Assembly: GCA_047639615.1 (NCBI GenBank)
Contig: JBLIOL010000016.1
Coordinates: forward strand, 1 to 32,480
Direction of reading: 5' to 3'
DNA: 32,480 bases
Source of the DNA: CAYWNK01 sp047639615
Lineage (GTDB): Bacteria > Planctomycetota > UBA1135 > GCA-002686595
Shown piece by piece: positions 1-8,563 of the stretch. The notes below the pieces were generated by a model that saw nothing but the letters and a program-made list of their open reading frames with translations, had not been told where the DNA came from and made no database searches. Each line of letters opens with the position of its first letter. The stretch's first letter is position 1. The position numbers and the translations under genes are program-made.

Positions 1-1764
1 GCTCACAGGTAGTTGCGGATTCGGCGCGACGCCGCGAACGAAGAGCACACCACCCAAGGGTGCCGCGGCCAGGGTCGGCGCAAGAGTGCTTATGCCTGTG
101 GCGGCGATGATCGCTTGGCCCGAGACGTAATCCAGCACGCCTACGAAGCTCGGCACATCGTTGGCCTCCAGCAGGTAAGCGATGCGCGTTCCGTTCAAGC
201 GCACAGCACCAAGGCGTGCATTGCCTGGCGAGCTGGGGTCCACCAGAACCGTCGGAGACTGCAGGTCGTCGGGGATGAAGCGCACCTCGTGCGGATTACC
301 GTTTAGGTCCCGACGCAAGCCCACGAGGATTCCGCCATCCACGGGTAGGAAGAAGTCGTGGTCCTTCACGTCCTGCAGCAGAATTTGGACAGCTGAGCCT
401 GCGTCGCGTACGGCGATGAGCAGACCTGAATCGTCGTAGATGAGTAGACCCACGCCCGGCACCACTAGCTGTTCCTGCGGCGTGATGGACGGCGATCCGA
501 AGAAGGGTTCCTGGAGGTCGCCCGAGGTACCGGTGATGTTCTCGAGGGTTAGCGAACCCATGGTGCCGACGGTGGCGCGGTAGAAGTCCGCTCCTTCGAG
601 GCCACCCAGGATCGGGTCTTCGCGTTCGCCGAGGGCGAAAGTGAAGCTGCCCGGGCCGTTGACCTTGATCAGGCCTGTTTCACCGAAGGTGTCGGAGAAC
701 TTGGCGTCGGAGCTGATATGCATCCCGGGGGCCGGGGTGGGGCTGTCGGCCCGTCCGATGAAGAGCTCGCGGGTGATGCCGGATTCGACCCAGGCAGCGC
801 ACTCGCCGGCGTCGTCCACGGCGAGCGTAGGGCCGCCGAGCATTTGCGGTAGGTAGCCCGCGCCCGCCAGAGCCGCCGGTGTGCTGCTTGCCGGAAAGGC
901 CTCGCCGCTGGGGCCGAAGACATAGGCGATCAAGGCGCTCGAGCTGCTACCGGCTGTGGTAACCACGCGGCTGCGCTGCGGGCTCCACGCGGCTTGGCCC
1001 GAGAACCAGGCAGGGGCTCCGCCAGCTACGGTGACGAACTCCGCTTGGGCCAGTGGTCCGCGGTTGAAGCGCAGGATTCCGGTGGTGCTAACCGCATAGC
1101 CCCAATTGTCGGCGAGGCCATGGCCGGCTATGCCGAATTCGAGAGGTGCTAGTGCCTCGGTCGGTGAGGCGTATTGGCCGTTGGCTAGGTTGACGATGAG
1201 CAGGTCACCACCGGCTTCGGGCCGCGTGGCAGCAACGAAGCTCTCAGCGTTTGAATCGAAAGCAAGGAAGGGTAGGAAGGGGTCGGTCTGTGTGGTTAGT
1301 CCCGTTCCTTGGCGGTCGAGCAAGAGTCGCAGGCCGCCGTGGGCTTCGAGCAGGAGGAAGCCAAAGTGGGTGCGCCCCGCGTTGTTCAAGCGCTTGTAGC
1401 GGTAGAGGCAACCGCGACCATCTGGCAGGCTAAGGCGTCCGCCGGGGACGTCGTCCAGGTGCCGAACTCGCGTGGGGTCCCAACGGTCGAGTGCCGTGCG
1501 GCCCACCATGTCGATCTCTAGCAGCTCCATGCGCGCAAGGCGCGCGGGTGCTCGCAAGACCACGCCACTGACGGCGTCATGCAGGCTGAGGTGGCCTTGA
1601 CCACCGCCCGCGTTTTGCAGCAGCACGATGCTCTCCGATGCAAACGGAGTCCGCGACCCTGCAGCCGGGATGCTCGTGGACTGGGCGGCCGCAGGGCTCG
1701 CAAAGGCTAGGCTGATGGCCAGGCCGAGAGTGGTGTTGAGTGAGCTGATGGTGGTCGCGAGCAT
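1..1764 (-). CDS. Secreted protein, possibly beta-propeller, 3' end cut by window edge
   Basis: The reading frame stays open from an ATG at 1764 to base 1 (588 codons) with no stop, so the gene continues to the left. An in-frame TAG at 1774-1776 makes this ATG the first possible start, and TAGGAGG (1776-1770) is a very good ribosome binding site. Residues 1-28 form a signal peptide: a hydrophobic stretch around LGLAISLAFA ending in SPAAAQ. The product should therefore be exported. The mature part has repeated short strands with motifs such as LLIVNLANGQY, LLIYDDSGLLIAV, GGILVGLRRDLNG and RIAYLLEANDV, reminiscent of TolB/WD40-like propellers. I do not recognise a specific family or enzymatic motif. 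The gene is divergent from the sigma-54 activator at 2010 and has a sigma-54-type promoter just upstream. The frame and signal peptide are clear, the propeller fold is only a guess, and the function is unknown. Confidence 0.85.
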   Translation of the reverse strand, partial: MLATTISSLNTTLGLAISLAFASPAAAQSTSIPAAGSRTPFASESIVLLQNAGGGQGHLSLHDAVSGVVLRAPARLARMELLEIDMVGRTALDRWDPTRVRHLDDVPGGRLSLPDGRGCLYRYKRLNNAGRTHFGFLLLEAHGGLRLLLDRQGTGLTTQTDPFLPFLAFDSNAESFVAATRPEAGGDLLIVNLANGQYASPTEALAPLEFGIAGHGLADNWGYAVSTTGILRFNRGPLAQAEFVTVAGGAPAWFSGQAAWSPQRSRVVTTAGSSSSALIAYVFGPSGEAFPASSTPAALAGAGYLPQMLGGPTLAVDDAGECAAWVESGITRELFIGRADSPTPAPGMHISSDAKFSDTFGETGLIKVNGPGSFTFALGEREDPILGGLEGADFYRATVGTMGSLTLENITGTSGDLQEPFFGSPSITPQEQLVVPGVGLLIYDDSGLLIAVRDAGSAVQILLQDVKDHDFFLPVDGGILVGLRRDLNGNPHEVRFIPDDLQSPTVLVDPSSPGNARLGAVRLNGTRIAYLLEANDVPSFVGVLDYVSGQAIIAATGISTLAPTLAAAPLGGVLFVRGVAPNPQLPVS

Positions 1765-1792
1765 GGTTGCCTCCTAGGCATGCCAAGTGCAG

Positions 1793-1808
1793 TGCAAGCG
1801 CCATTCCA
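1793..1808 (-). promoter_or_regulatory. Sigma-54 (-24/-12) promoter for the secreted protein at 1764
   Basis: On the minus strand the sequence TGGAATGGCGCTTGCA matches the sigma-54 consensus TGGCACG-N4-TTGCA. The -24 block TGGAATG matches 5 of 7, the spacer is exactly 4, and the -12 block TTGCA is perfect. The implied transcription start near 1782 gives an 18-nt leader that just holds the TAGGAGG ribosome binding site. A sigma-54 activator is encoded divergently next door. A match by eye only. Confidence 0.6.
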
Positions 1809-1973
1809 CCATATGTACCTCCCCAGCGATCGCCCATACCGACGCGGCCCGAATCGGGCCGATCCTTGCTCGGTGCCCGTCTGGGCCATCCTGCGTATGG
1901 TTTTGAGTCGTTGAACTGCCAAGGTCGCTTTCTTTTGACACCCTCTATCCCTGAGCGGCTCGAGCCGGCCTAT

Positions 1974-2006
1974 TCCAGATCTTGGATGCTCGGTCCAAAT
2001 CCTGGA
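1974..2006. promoter_or_regulatory. Tandem TCCA-N5-TGGA palindromes, candidate activator binding sites
   Basis: Two exact 13-bp palindromic boxes, TCCAGATCTTGGA (1974-1986) and TCCAAATCCTGGA (1994-2006), have centres 20 bp apart, about two helical turns. They lie about 200-220 bp upstream of the predicted start of the 1764 gene, a usual enhancer distance for sigma-54 activators. They also lie immediately before the ATG of the activator gene at 2010, where binding could repress it. A similar pair stands upstream of the FG-GAP gene (8401-8431). Their role is inferred. Confidence 0.5.
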
Positions 2007-2009
2007 CGT

Positions 2010-5000
2010 ATGACCACTTCACCCCAAAACGAAGAACTTCCGGCCGGCTATGAGCCGGTACGCCTGCTGGCAGATTCCAGGGGCGTGCGTGTTTGGCTAG
2101 CCAGGCGTGCGGGGGAGGAACTCTGGCTGCGGCTCGATCCTGAGGCAGGCCAGGAGGCACGGGTGGAGCTGGCTGTGCTGTCGAGCGTACGCCATCCGGG
2201 TCTTGGGGAGCTGTTGGACCACGGGCCCCTGCCTGGGGGTGGGTTGTTCGTTGTGCGTCGCTGGGTAGTTGGGAAGCCTCTAGAGGAATGGGCGCAAGGG
2301 GCCGACACGGCTGCCATCGGTGGACTTGTGGCCGAGCTCTGCTGCGCCCTCGATGCCTTGCACCAGGCGGGCTTCGTGCATGGTGACATCAAGCCTCAGA
2401 ACGTGATCGTGCGCGAGGATGGCCATCCGGTACTGATCGACTATGGACTGGCGCGCAAGCAGGGTGAAATTGCATCAGGTGGGTCCTGGTACGCGCTGGC
2501 GCCGGAGCAGCTGCATGGAGCAGCGGCAGACGCGCGCTCGGATCTATTCGGGGTCGGCTCACTCTTGCACGGTCTGCTGGTACCGGGACGCGCGCCTGCG
2601 GCTGGCTTTCATGGGCGCTTCCCGGCGGACACTTTCTTCGAAGCATCGGGGACTAGCGCGGAGGACCTACCGGAGTGGGCACGTGACCTCGTGCGCGGGC
2701 TGGTGCGGCGCGATCCCTTGGAGCGTCCGCCGGGTGCCTTGCGTTTGGCCCACAATCTGGTGCAGCGGCTAGGCCTCGAACTTGGCGTGCAGTGGGTGGG
2801 TGAAGCCGGAGCGCCACGCATTGAGCCCTGGTTTGGTCGGGAGGCATTCCTTGAGGAGCGTATCTCGACGCCGGCGGATGGTGGGCTGGAGGTATGTACC
2901 CTGCCCGCCGGCGAGGATGCGCAAGCCTTAGCACGGGCAGGAGTGTTGGCGGCGGCCTTGCGCGGGGTGCCTGCCGTGCAATTGGACCTAGAGCATGAGG
3001 TTCGCACCTTGCGCGGATCGGCGCAGCAGGCCGGTTGGGCCCGTGAATGGGCCCTGCGCGGGAATGAGGCGGCCCTCTGGGTGCATGGCCTCGGCAGCGC
3101 TAGCGCGCGCGAGGCATGGAGTTGGTTGGCGCGCGCGCGCGCGGCGGGCCAAGGCCCGACCTGGGTGCTGTTCTTGTGCCCGGAGGAAGCCGACCAGCTT
3201 GAGTTGGCTGGGCAGGCCATGGAGTTGCCCGTGATTGCGGAGGGACCCATCGCGGATTTCCTCTGCGAGGTGTTGGTGGAGGAGGATGTGCGGGTTGAGG
3301 GCTTGGCCGCGCGTTTGCATGCGGAGTGCGGCGGGACCAGTACTCGTTTGGCGGCACTCTGGGATGACCTGGTCGCTGCGAAGCAGGTGGAGTGGCTGTC
3401 CGGTTGGCGTTTGCGCCAGGGGAATGTGGTCGACTGGGTTGGGCGGAGCCTGGAGCCGGCCGCGGGCGAAGCTAGTCAGGACGATGTGCTTGAGGCAGCT
3501 CTCGCCTGGCTGGGTGAAGCACGCGTTGCAGAGCTTGCACAGACCCTTGAGCTGCCGGCGTCGGAGGTCCTGGCGGGCATCGCTCGCTTGCGACAAGCAC
3601 AACGCATTGTGGATACACCGGCTGGCAGCATGCAGGCCCGCGGTCGCGCGCCAAGGCTCGGTGCGCGTGCTCGAGAGCTGCACGGACGCGTTGCACAAAC
3701 CCTGAAAGAGCGGAGCTCGGACGCTGCGCAGGTGGCCCTGCACGGGTATCTAGCCCATGGCGAGGAGGGCGTACTCGAGGATCTACTCGCTGGAGTTTCG
3801 GATCGCATTCTCGCGGGATTGCCGCATGCGGCTGCCGACCTGCTCGCGCGCTTGCGCGAGCTCGCAGAGGATTGCGCGCGACCCTTTCCGGAACAGGGCC
3901 TAGAGCCCTTGGGCGTGGCGCTTACGGCATGCGGTGACTTGGCCGCGGCCGAGGCGGTGGCGCAAGATTTGGAAGCGCGTTCGCGGCCATTGGCTAAGGC
4001 GCGTGGAGCACGCATTCGTGGGGCGCTGGCGCGCCGCCTGGGACAGCTGGAAGAAGCGGCCGAGCACTACGCTCGCGCCGGCGCCGTTGGCTTGGATCCC
4101 GATGGCGCGAGCTGCTTGTTGCAGGCCATGGTGCTGGCCAGGGGCGGCGACTTGGCCGGTCTTGAGCAGCTAGCCGCCGCGGCGCAGCGACCCGAGGATC
4201 CACGGTTAGCCGCAGCCTTGGAAGTGAACCTGGCCGGCTTGCGCAGCACCATGTTGGTCAACGCAGGGCGCGCGGGTGAGGCGCGTAAGTTGTTACTCAG
4301 CGCGCAGGCCCTAGCGCGGCGCGAGGGCGAGACACGTGCCATGGCGCCGCTGGAAACCAACTTCGCCTTCGTGGCGCGCTCGGAGGCCCAGTACGAGTTG
4401 GCCGAGACGCACTTGCGCACCGCCTTGGCCGTCTACGAACAACATGGTTCCTTGATTGGTATCGCCCAGATTCAAGCGGCGCTCGGCAACTTGATGCGCG
4501 AGTCGGGACGGCTGGCGGAGGGCCAGGATTGGCTCGAGCGATCTTTGGACTCGCGGCGCTTGCTAGGCCAGGATGCTGCGGGTGTGCTTGTGCGTGGAGG
4601 CCTAGCGCTCTTGCTGGCAGAGCGCGGACACGTGGCCGCGGCCCTCAGCGAGTTAGCCGCTGCTAGCGCTGCTCTAGGCGTGGGAGAGCGGGCGGAGGAG
4701 CGCGCTTTGATGCAGCTTCAAGCAGTGAACTTGCACGGCATGCTTGGGCGCGAAATGGCTGATCTCGTGAAGCCAAATTTTGCGCGTGCCCGCGCGCACT
4801 GGGAGCGTTACCTATGGTTGCGCGATCATGCCGCAGCGGACACAACTGTCGAGCTTGGACGCATTGGGCTGGAAGCAGATCGTGCGGCTGTGTGCGCGGC
4901 TCTGAAGGAGCCTGTGCCTGGCGATCAGGCGCTGGACTTGGCTAAGGGCTTGGCCGAACGCGGTGTCGACGGCCTGGCGGCGCGCCTCTGGCTCGCTCTC

Positions 5001-6677
5001 GCTGCTCGTGGCCCGGCGGCCGAACGCGGTGCTGCCGAGAAGGTTGCGCGCAGGTTGTTCCTGCGTTGCGCGGAAGGACTGACCGCGGCCGAGGCGGATC
5101 ACTTGCTGAAGAATCTGTTGGCTGCACCCGACCCCAGTCCAATGGACTGCAGTTTTGAGGAGGACCTGGACATGGACGTGATCGAGATACTGGAGATCAA
5201 TCGGCGCCTGGTGGATCAGCAAGACCTGCCCACCCTGCTGCGCGCCATCGTGCGGCACGCGGTGGAGATCGCCGGCGCGGAGCGCGGCTTCTTGGCCTTG
5301 GAAGAGAACGGGGAATTCGCCTTGGATCACGCGCTTGACTCTTCACACGGATCGATCGATTCACCGGAGGTGGAGGTCTCCTACACGGTCCTGCGCGAAG
5401 CCCTGGCGGGTCAGGTTCCTCTGCGCTCTTCCGAAGCCGCCAATGATCCCTTGCTGTCGGGCGCTGCCTCGGTACAGGGCCTCGAGCTGCGCTCGATCCT
5501 TGCGGCTCCCTTCGAGGTACAACCTGGCCTGCGCGGGGTGATCTACCTCGACCATCGCACCCGCGTGGGGGCCTTTGACGCGCGCGTAGAGCGCATGCTC
5601 GGATTGCTCGCTAGCCAGGCGGCCCTTGCCATCCGACAGGTGCGACGTTTGGAAGACATCCAAGCTCTGAAGACACAGTTGGAGATCGAGGTCGAGGACC
5701 GCGGATCGCGCTTGGAGGTAGCCGAACGCGTTCTCGCTGTTCGCGGCGAAGCTGCTCCCGTGCGGGGTTTGCTGGGCGAGTCACCCAGCATGCGCCGGGT
5801 GCATGAACTCTTAGCCAAGATCGCACCCACGGACCTTTCGGTGCTCGTGATGGGAGCTAGCGGCACAGGCAAGGAGCTCGCTGCCAGGGCGCTTCACGAC
5901 CTCTCCGAGCGCTCCGACGCGGACTTCGTTGCTGAGAACTGCGCGGCCATCCCGGCCAACTTGCTGGAGGCTGAGCTCTTTGGTGCGCGCAAGGGAGCCT
6001 TCACCGGTGCCGACCGCGATACGGATGGGCTCTTCGGCCGTGCCCACGGCGGCACGCTGTTCTTGGACGAGATCGCGGAGCTACCCATGGAGCTGCAGGC
6101 CAAGCTGTTGCGCGTACTGGAAACTCGGAATGTAAGGCGTCTCGGTGACGAGCAGGAGCGCGAGGTGAACTTCCGCCTGGTGGGGGCTACCCACCGCAAC
6201 CTCGACGAGGCTGTGGCCGCGGGCGCGTTCCGGGCCGACCTGCTCTTCCGTCTGGACGGCATTCGCATTCAGATGCCCAGCCTCGCTGAGCGAGTGGAAG
6301 ACATCCCGCTGCTGGTGGACCATTTCCTCAGGCTCGAAGCCCGTCGCAGTGGCTCCTTGCGCAAGCTGTCGCCAGCGGTCATGGGGGTGCTGCTCGAGCG
6401 CGCCTGGCCCGGCAATGTGCGCGAACTCTCCAATGAAATCGCGCGTCTGTGCGTACTCTCGGATGGTGATCTGATCGACCCCAATCTAGTGCGCGCGGCC
6501 AATCCAGCTTCCCCGGTGGTGGCCAGTGTGCTGCGGCCCTTGGCTGATCTGGAGCGTGAGTCGATCGAGGCCGCTATCGAGTTCACGGGCGGTGACAAGC
6601 GTCGGGCGGCGGATCTCCTGGGCATCTCGCGCGCGAAGATCTACCAGCGCCTCAAGGAGTGGCGCGATCAGGACTGA
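2010..6677 (+). CDS. Ser/Thr kinase-TPR-GAF-sigma-54 activator fusion (enhancer-binding protein)
   Basis: Predicted cytoplasmic transcriptional activator of 1555 residues. Domains in order: a kinase-like domain (about 14-260) with catalytic loop HGDIKPQN (D126, K128, N131), DYG (D144) and APEQ; a STAND-like segment beginning GRE at 276 with no recognisable Walker A; helical TPR-type repeats (about 600-1010); a GAF domain (about 1058-1215); a coiled coil; a sigma-54 AAA+ domain from about 1254; and a C-terminal Fis-type helix-turn-helix (about 1531-1552). The AAA+ part is complete: Walker A GASGTGKE (1282-1289), GAFTGA loop (1329-1334), Walker B LFLDEI (D1353, E1354) and FRADLLFRL with the arginine finger. 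The beta-3 lysine of the kinase appears to be Arg41 and the glycine loop is degenerate, so phosphotransfer is doubtful. The frame is open further upstream (from a TTG at 1767), but ATG 2010 begins just before the kinase fold; 1986 is an alternative. It probably drives the two flanking secreted-protein genes. Confidence 0.93.
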   Translation: MTTSPQNEELPAGYEPVRLLADSRGVRVWLARRAGEELWLRLDPEAGQEARVELAVLSSVRHPGLGELLDHGPLPGGGLFVVRRWVVGKPLEEWAQGADTAAIGGLVAELCCALDALHQAGFVHGDIKPQNVIVREDGHPVLIDYGLARKQGEIASGGSWYALAPEQLHGAAADARSDLFGVGSLLHGLLVPGRAPAAGFHGRFPADTFFEASGTSAEDLPEWARDLVRGLVRRDPLERPPGALRLAHNLVQRLGLELGVQWVGEAGAPRIEPWFGREAFLEERISTPADGGLEVCTLPAGEDAQALARAGVLAAALRGVPAVQLDLEHEVRTLRGSAQQAGWAREWALRGNEAALWVHGLGSASAREAWSWLARARAAGQGPTWVLFLCPEEADQLELAGQAMELPVIAEGPIADFLCEVLVEEDVRVEGLAARLHAECGGTSTRLAALWDDLVAAKQVEWLSGWRLRQGNVVDWVGRSLEPAAGEASQDDVLEAALAWLGEARVAELAQTLELPASEVLAGIARLRQAQRIVDTPAGSMQARGRAPRLGARARELHGRVAQTLKERSSDAAQVALHGYLAHGEEGVLEDLLAGVSDRILAGLPHAAADLLARLRELAEDCARPFPEQGLEPLGVALTACGDLAAAEAVAQDLEARSRPLAKARGARIRGALARRLGQLEEAAEHYARAGAVGLDPDGASCLLQAMVLARGGDLAGLEQLAAAAQRPEDPRLAAALEVNLAGLRSTMLVNAGRAGEARKLLLSAQALARREGETRAMAPLETNFAFVARSEAQYELAETHLRTALAVYEQHGSLIGIAQIQAALGNLMRESGRLAEGQDWLERSLDSRRLLGQDAAGVLVRGGLALLLAERGHVAAALSELAAASAALGVGERAEERALMQLQAVNLHGMLGREMADLVKPNFARARAHWERYLWLRDHAAADTTVELGRIGLEADRAAVCAALKEPVPGDQALDLAKGLAERGVDGLAARLWLALAARGPAAERGAAEKVARRLFLRCAEGLTAAEADHLLKNLLAAPDPSPMDCSFEEDLDMDVIEILEINRRLVDQQDLPTLLRAIVRHAVEIAGAERGFLALEENGEFALDHALDSSHGSIDSPEVEVSYTVLREALAGQVPLRSSEAANDPLLSGAASVQGLELRSILAAPFEVQPGLRGVIYLDHRTRVGAFDARVERMLGLLASQAALAIRQVRRLEDIQALKTQLEIEVEDRGSRLEVAERVLAVRGEAAPVRGLLGESPSMRRVHELLAKIAPTDLSVLVMGASGTGKELAARALHDLSERSDADFVAENCAAIPANLLEAELFGARKGAFTGADRDTDGLFGRAHGGTLFLDEIAELPMELQAKLLRVLETRNVRRLGDEQEREVNFRLVGATHRNLDEAVAAGAFRADLLFRLDGIRIQMPSLAERVEDIPLLVDHFLRLEARRSGSLRKLSPAVMGVLLERAWPGNVRELSNEIARLCVLSDGDLIDPNLVRAANPASPVVASVLRPLADLERESIEAAIEFTGGDKRRAADLLGISRAKIYQRLKEWRDQD

Positions 6678-6690
6678 GCCCAACGAGAAA

Positions 6691-6723
6691 GGGCCGAGGC
6701 CTCGACTAGGGAGACTCCGGCCC
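6691..6723. terminator. Hairpin between convergent genes, candidate terminator
   Basis: GGGCCG (6691-6696) pairs with CGGCCC (6718-6723), with partial inner pairing, in the 67-bp gap between the convergent activator and FG-GAP genes. On the minus strand it is followed by TTTCTCG, a short T-rich tail, so it fits termination of the FG-GAP gene somewhat better than of the activator gene. Confidence 0.5.
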
Positions 6724-6744
6724 AATTCCTGCCTGCGAGAGTCG

Positions 6745-8277
6745 TTACAGGAAGGAGACCTGCACTCCGTGCGTGGTGTTTGAGGTCGGCATGGGGTTCA
6801 GGTCGCGGCTCCAGTACTGGAAGTTCCAGGTCTGACCTGCGCTGATGCTCATGCCATTCGGCAGGTTGCTCAGGTTGATGGGTAGGCTGACGGTGCCCAT
6901 GGGAGACGCGCTCAGGACCGCCTGGTTGAGGCGCACGATGGGGGCACCAAGGCAGAGAATGCCTTGGCTGCCACCGAAGCCGGGGGCGAAGCCCTGGGTG
7001 GTGGACATCAGGAAGTAGCCCAGCTGGCCGGCGGGCAAAGATGCCGCTTGCAGGATGAAGTTGTTGCTGGCGACCGTGGCCGAGCCGCTGGCGCTGATGG
7101 TCGCGGCTGCACCGCTAGAGTTCGGTAGGGACTGGCAGTAGGCCGAACCTACGCCGCCGGGGCCGCCGACGGAGTCGTTCATGTAGGTGAGCATGTTGTT
7201 CGAGAGCTTGTTGGTGACGGCCAAGTCGGGCGTGCCATTGCCGTCCATGTCGGCGCTAACCAAGTTGCCGGGCTCGGATCCTGCTGCGAGAGCGATAGCC
7301 GCACCAAACGATCCGGCGCCGATGCCGGGCAGGACGGTGACAGAGTTGGAGAGTTTGGTCGCCGTAGCTGCATCGAGCATGCCGTCACCATCGAAGTCAG
7401 CGACGAGCACATCGCCAGGTTCTAGGCCGCCGGCGGGGGAGTGCGTCGGTCCGGAAAGCGCTCCGCCGGCGTTCATGAAGCTGGAGACGAAGTTCTGGGT
7501 GTTGCTGGAGGTGGTCGTGACTAGGTCCAGATCGCCGTCGCCGTCCAGGTCTCCCATGGCGAGGCCATCGGGACGCAGGTTGCTTCCTACGAACAGGCTC
7601 GTGGCCGGGCCGAACCCGCCCGTGCCGGTACCCATGAAGACGTTGACTAGGCGGTCATCGTGGGCGGCTACCGCTAGGTCGAGGTTGCCGTCGCCGTTCA
7701 GGTCGCCAAGTGCCAGGAAGCGCGGTTCGGCACCCGTGGCGAAGGTCATGCCGCTAGCCAAGGTGCCGCCACCGTTGAGTAGCACGCTGATGTTGTTGGA
7801 GTCACGGTTGGACGTGACCACATCCGGCATGCCGTCGCCGTTCAGGTCGCCGGTGGCGATGTCGCGGGGCTCGAAGCCGCCCGTGGGGGTGTTGGCACCG
7901 AGCATGAAGCCGGCGCCGGTGTTGAGTACCGTGCGGACCGAGTTCTGATCCTTCATGGACACGACCAGGTCCATGTCGCCGTCGCCGTCCATGTCCGCGG
8001 CGGCCACCGAGTTGGGCGAGGTGCCGGATCCGAGGAAGACGTTGATCGGGCCCATGTAGGTGCCAGCGCCCTGGTTGTAGAAGAGGCTGAGCTTGCTTTG
8101 GTTGTCGGTGAGAACAGCTAGGTCCATGTCACCGTCGCCATCTAGGTCGCAGGCGCAGATGCCGCCAGGGCGTTGGGGGGCTGCGTAGGAGGTGCTGCCT
8201 TGGAAGGCGATCTGGCCGCTGGCGAGGGAGGTGAGGATTAGAGATCCGGCGAGGCCGGCTTGAAGGCTGCGTTGCAT
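6745..8277 (-). CDS. Secreted FG-GAP/VCBS repeat protein
   Basis: 510 residues. The signal peptide is MQRSLQAGLAGSLILTSLASG, which fixes the start at 8277 although the frame remains open upstream. Seven consecutive FG-GAP-type repeats follow, each with a calcium-binding loop of the DxDGDGxxD type: DLDGDGDMD (44-52), DMDGDGDMD, DLNGDGMPD, DLNGDGNLD, DLDGDGDLD, DFDGDGMLD and DMDGNGTPD. Together they should form one seven-bladed propeller like the integrin alpha head. The last 135 or so residues form a separate beta-rich module with paired cysteines (AYCQSLPNSSG, GILCLGAPIVR) and the conserved end TWNFQYWSRD...TSNTTHGVQVSF. The protein is likely extracellular or on the cell surface, binding a ligand or matrix; no catalytic motif is seen. 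It has its own sigma-54-like promoter and paired palindromes upstream, so the neighbouring activator probably controls it. Confidence 0.93.
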   Translation of the reverse strand: MQRSLQAGLAGSLILTSLASGQIAFQGSTSYAAPQRPGGICACDLDGDGDMDLAVLTDNQSKLSLFYNQGAGTYMGPINVFLGSGTSPNSVAAADMDGDGDMDLVVSMKDQNSVRTVLNTGAGFMLGANTPTGGFEPRDIATGDLNGDGMPDVVTSNRDSNNISVLLNGGGTLASGMTFATGAEPRFLALGDLNGDGNLDLAVAAHDDRLVNVFMGTGTGGFGPATSLFVGSNLRPDGLAMGDLDGDGDLDLVTTTSSNTQNFVSSFMNAGGALSGPTHSPAGGLEPGDVLVADFDGDGMLDAATATKLSNSVTVLPGIGAGSFGAAIALAAGSEPGNLVSADMDGNGTPDLAVTNKLSNNMLTYMNDSVGGPGGVGSAYCQSLPNSSGAAATISASGSATVASNNFILQAASLPAGQLGYFLMSTTQGFAPGFGGSQGILCLGAPIVRLNQAVLSASPMGTVSLPINLSNLPNGMSISAGQTWNFQYWSRDLNPMPTSNTTHGVQVSFL

Positions 8278-8341
8278 GGCGAAGTTCCGATGGAAGTTGA
8301 AAAGCGGGGGGGGCTGCCCAAGGTGGGCTTGCGTGTCCCTG

Positions 8342-8357
8342 ATCAACTGACGTGCCA
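8342..8357 (-). promoter_or_regulatory. Sigma-54 (-24/-12) promoter for the FG-GAP gene
   Basis: On the minus strand the sequence TGGCACGTCAGTTGAT has a perfect -24 block TGGCACG, the correct 4-nt spacer, and TTGAT in place of TTGCA/T. The deviation is A for the usual C of the -12 GC. The predicted transcription start is near 8331, giving a leader of about 54 nt before the ATG at 8277. The paired palindromes at 8401-8431 are centred about 76 and 94 bp upstream of that start. Confidence 0.6.
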
Positions 8358-8400
8358 CTTGCTCACATGTCTGTCTGGCGCCTTTGGAGCTCGCATGGAT

Positions 8401-8431
8401 TCCAAGAACCGGACGGACTCCAGTTTTTGGA
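8401..8431. promoter_or_regulatory. Second tandem pair of TCCA-N5-TGGA-type boxes
   Basis: TCCAAGAACCGGA (8401-8413, one mismatch in the right half) and TCCAGTTTTTGGA (8419-8431, exact) have centres 18 bp apart. They lie in the divergent gap between the FG-GAP gene and the methyltransferase gene. The pairing and spacing mirror the boxes at 1974-2006, and the position relative to the sigma-54 element suits an enhancer site. Confidence 0.45.
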
Positions 8432-8563
8432 ATCGTAACCCCCGACTGCCTGCGTGCTCGTATTCCCGCGAGAGGGGCGCGACGCGCACAATCCTCCGCT
8501 TTCGGGGCCTCTGGCAAATGAGTACCTCGGCTTTCGTGAGGCCGGGCCGATGTAGGTCGCATC

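Noticed and set aside
2988..3743. Long open frame on the minus strand inside the activator gene
   Set aside because: Mirror frame of a GC-rich coding region; low-complexity composition, no motif, fully covered by a well-supported gene.
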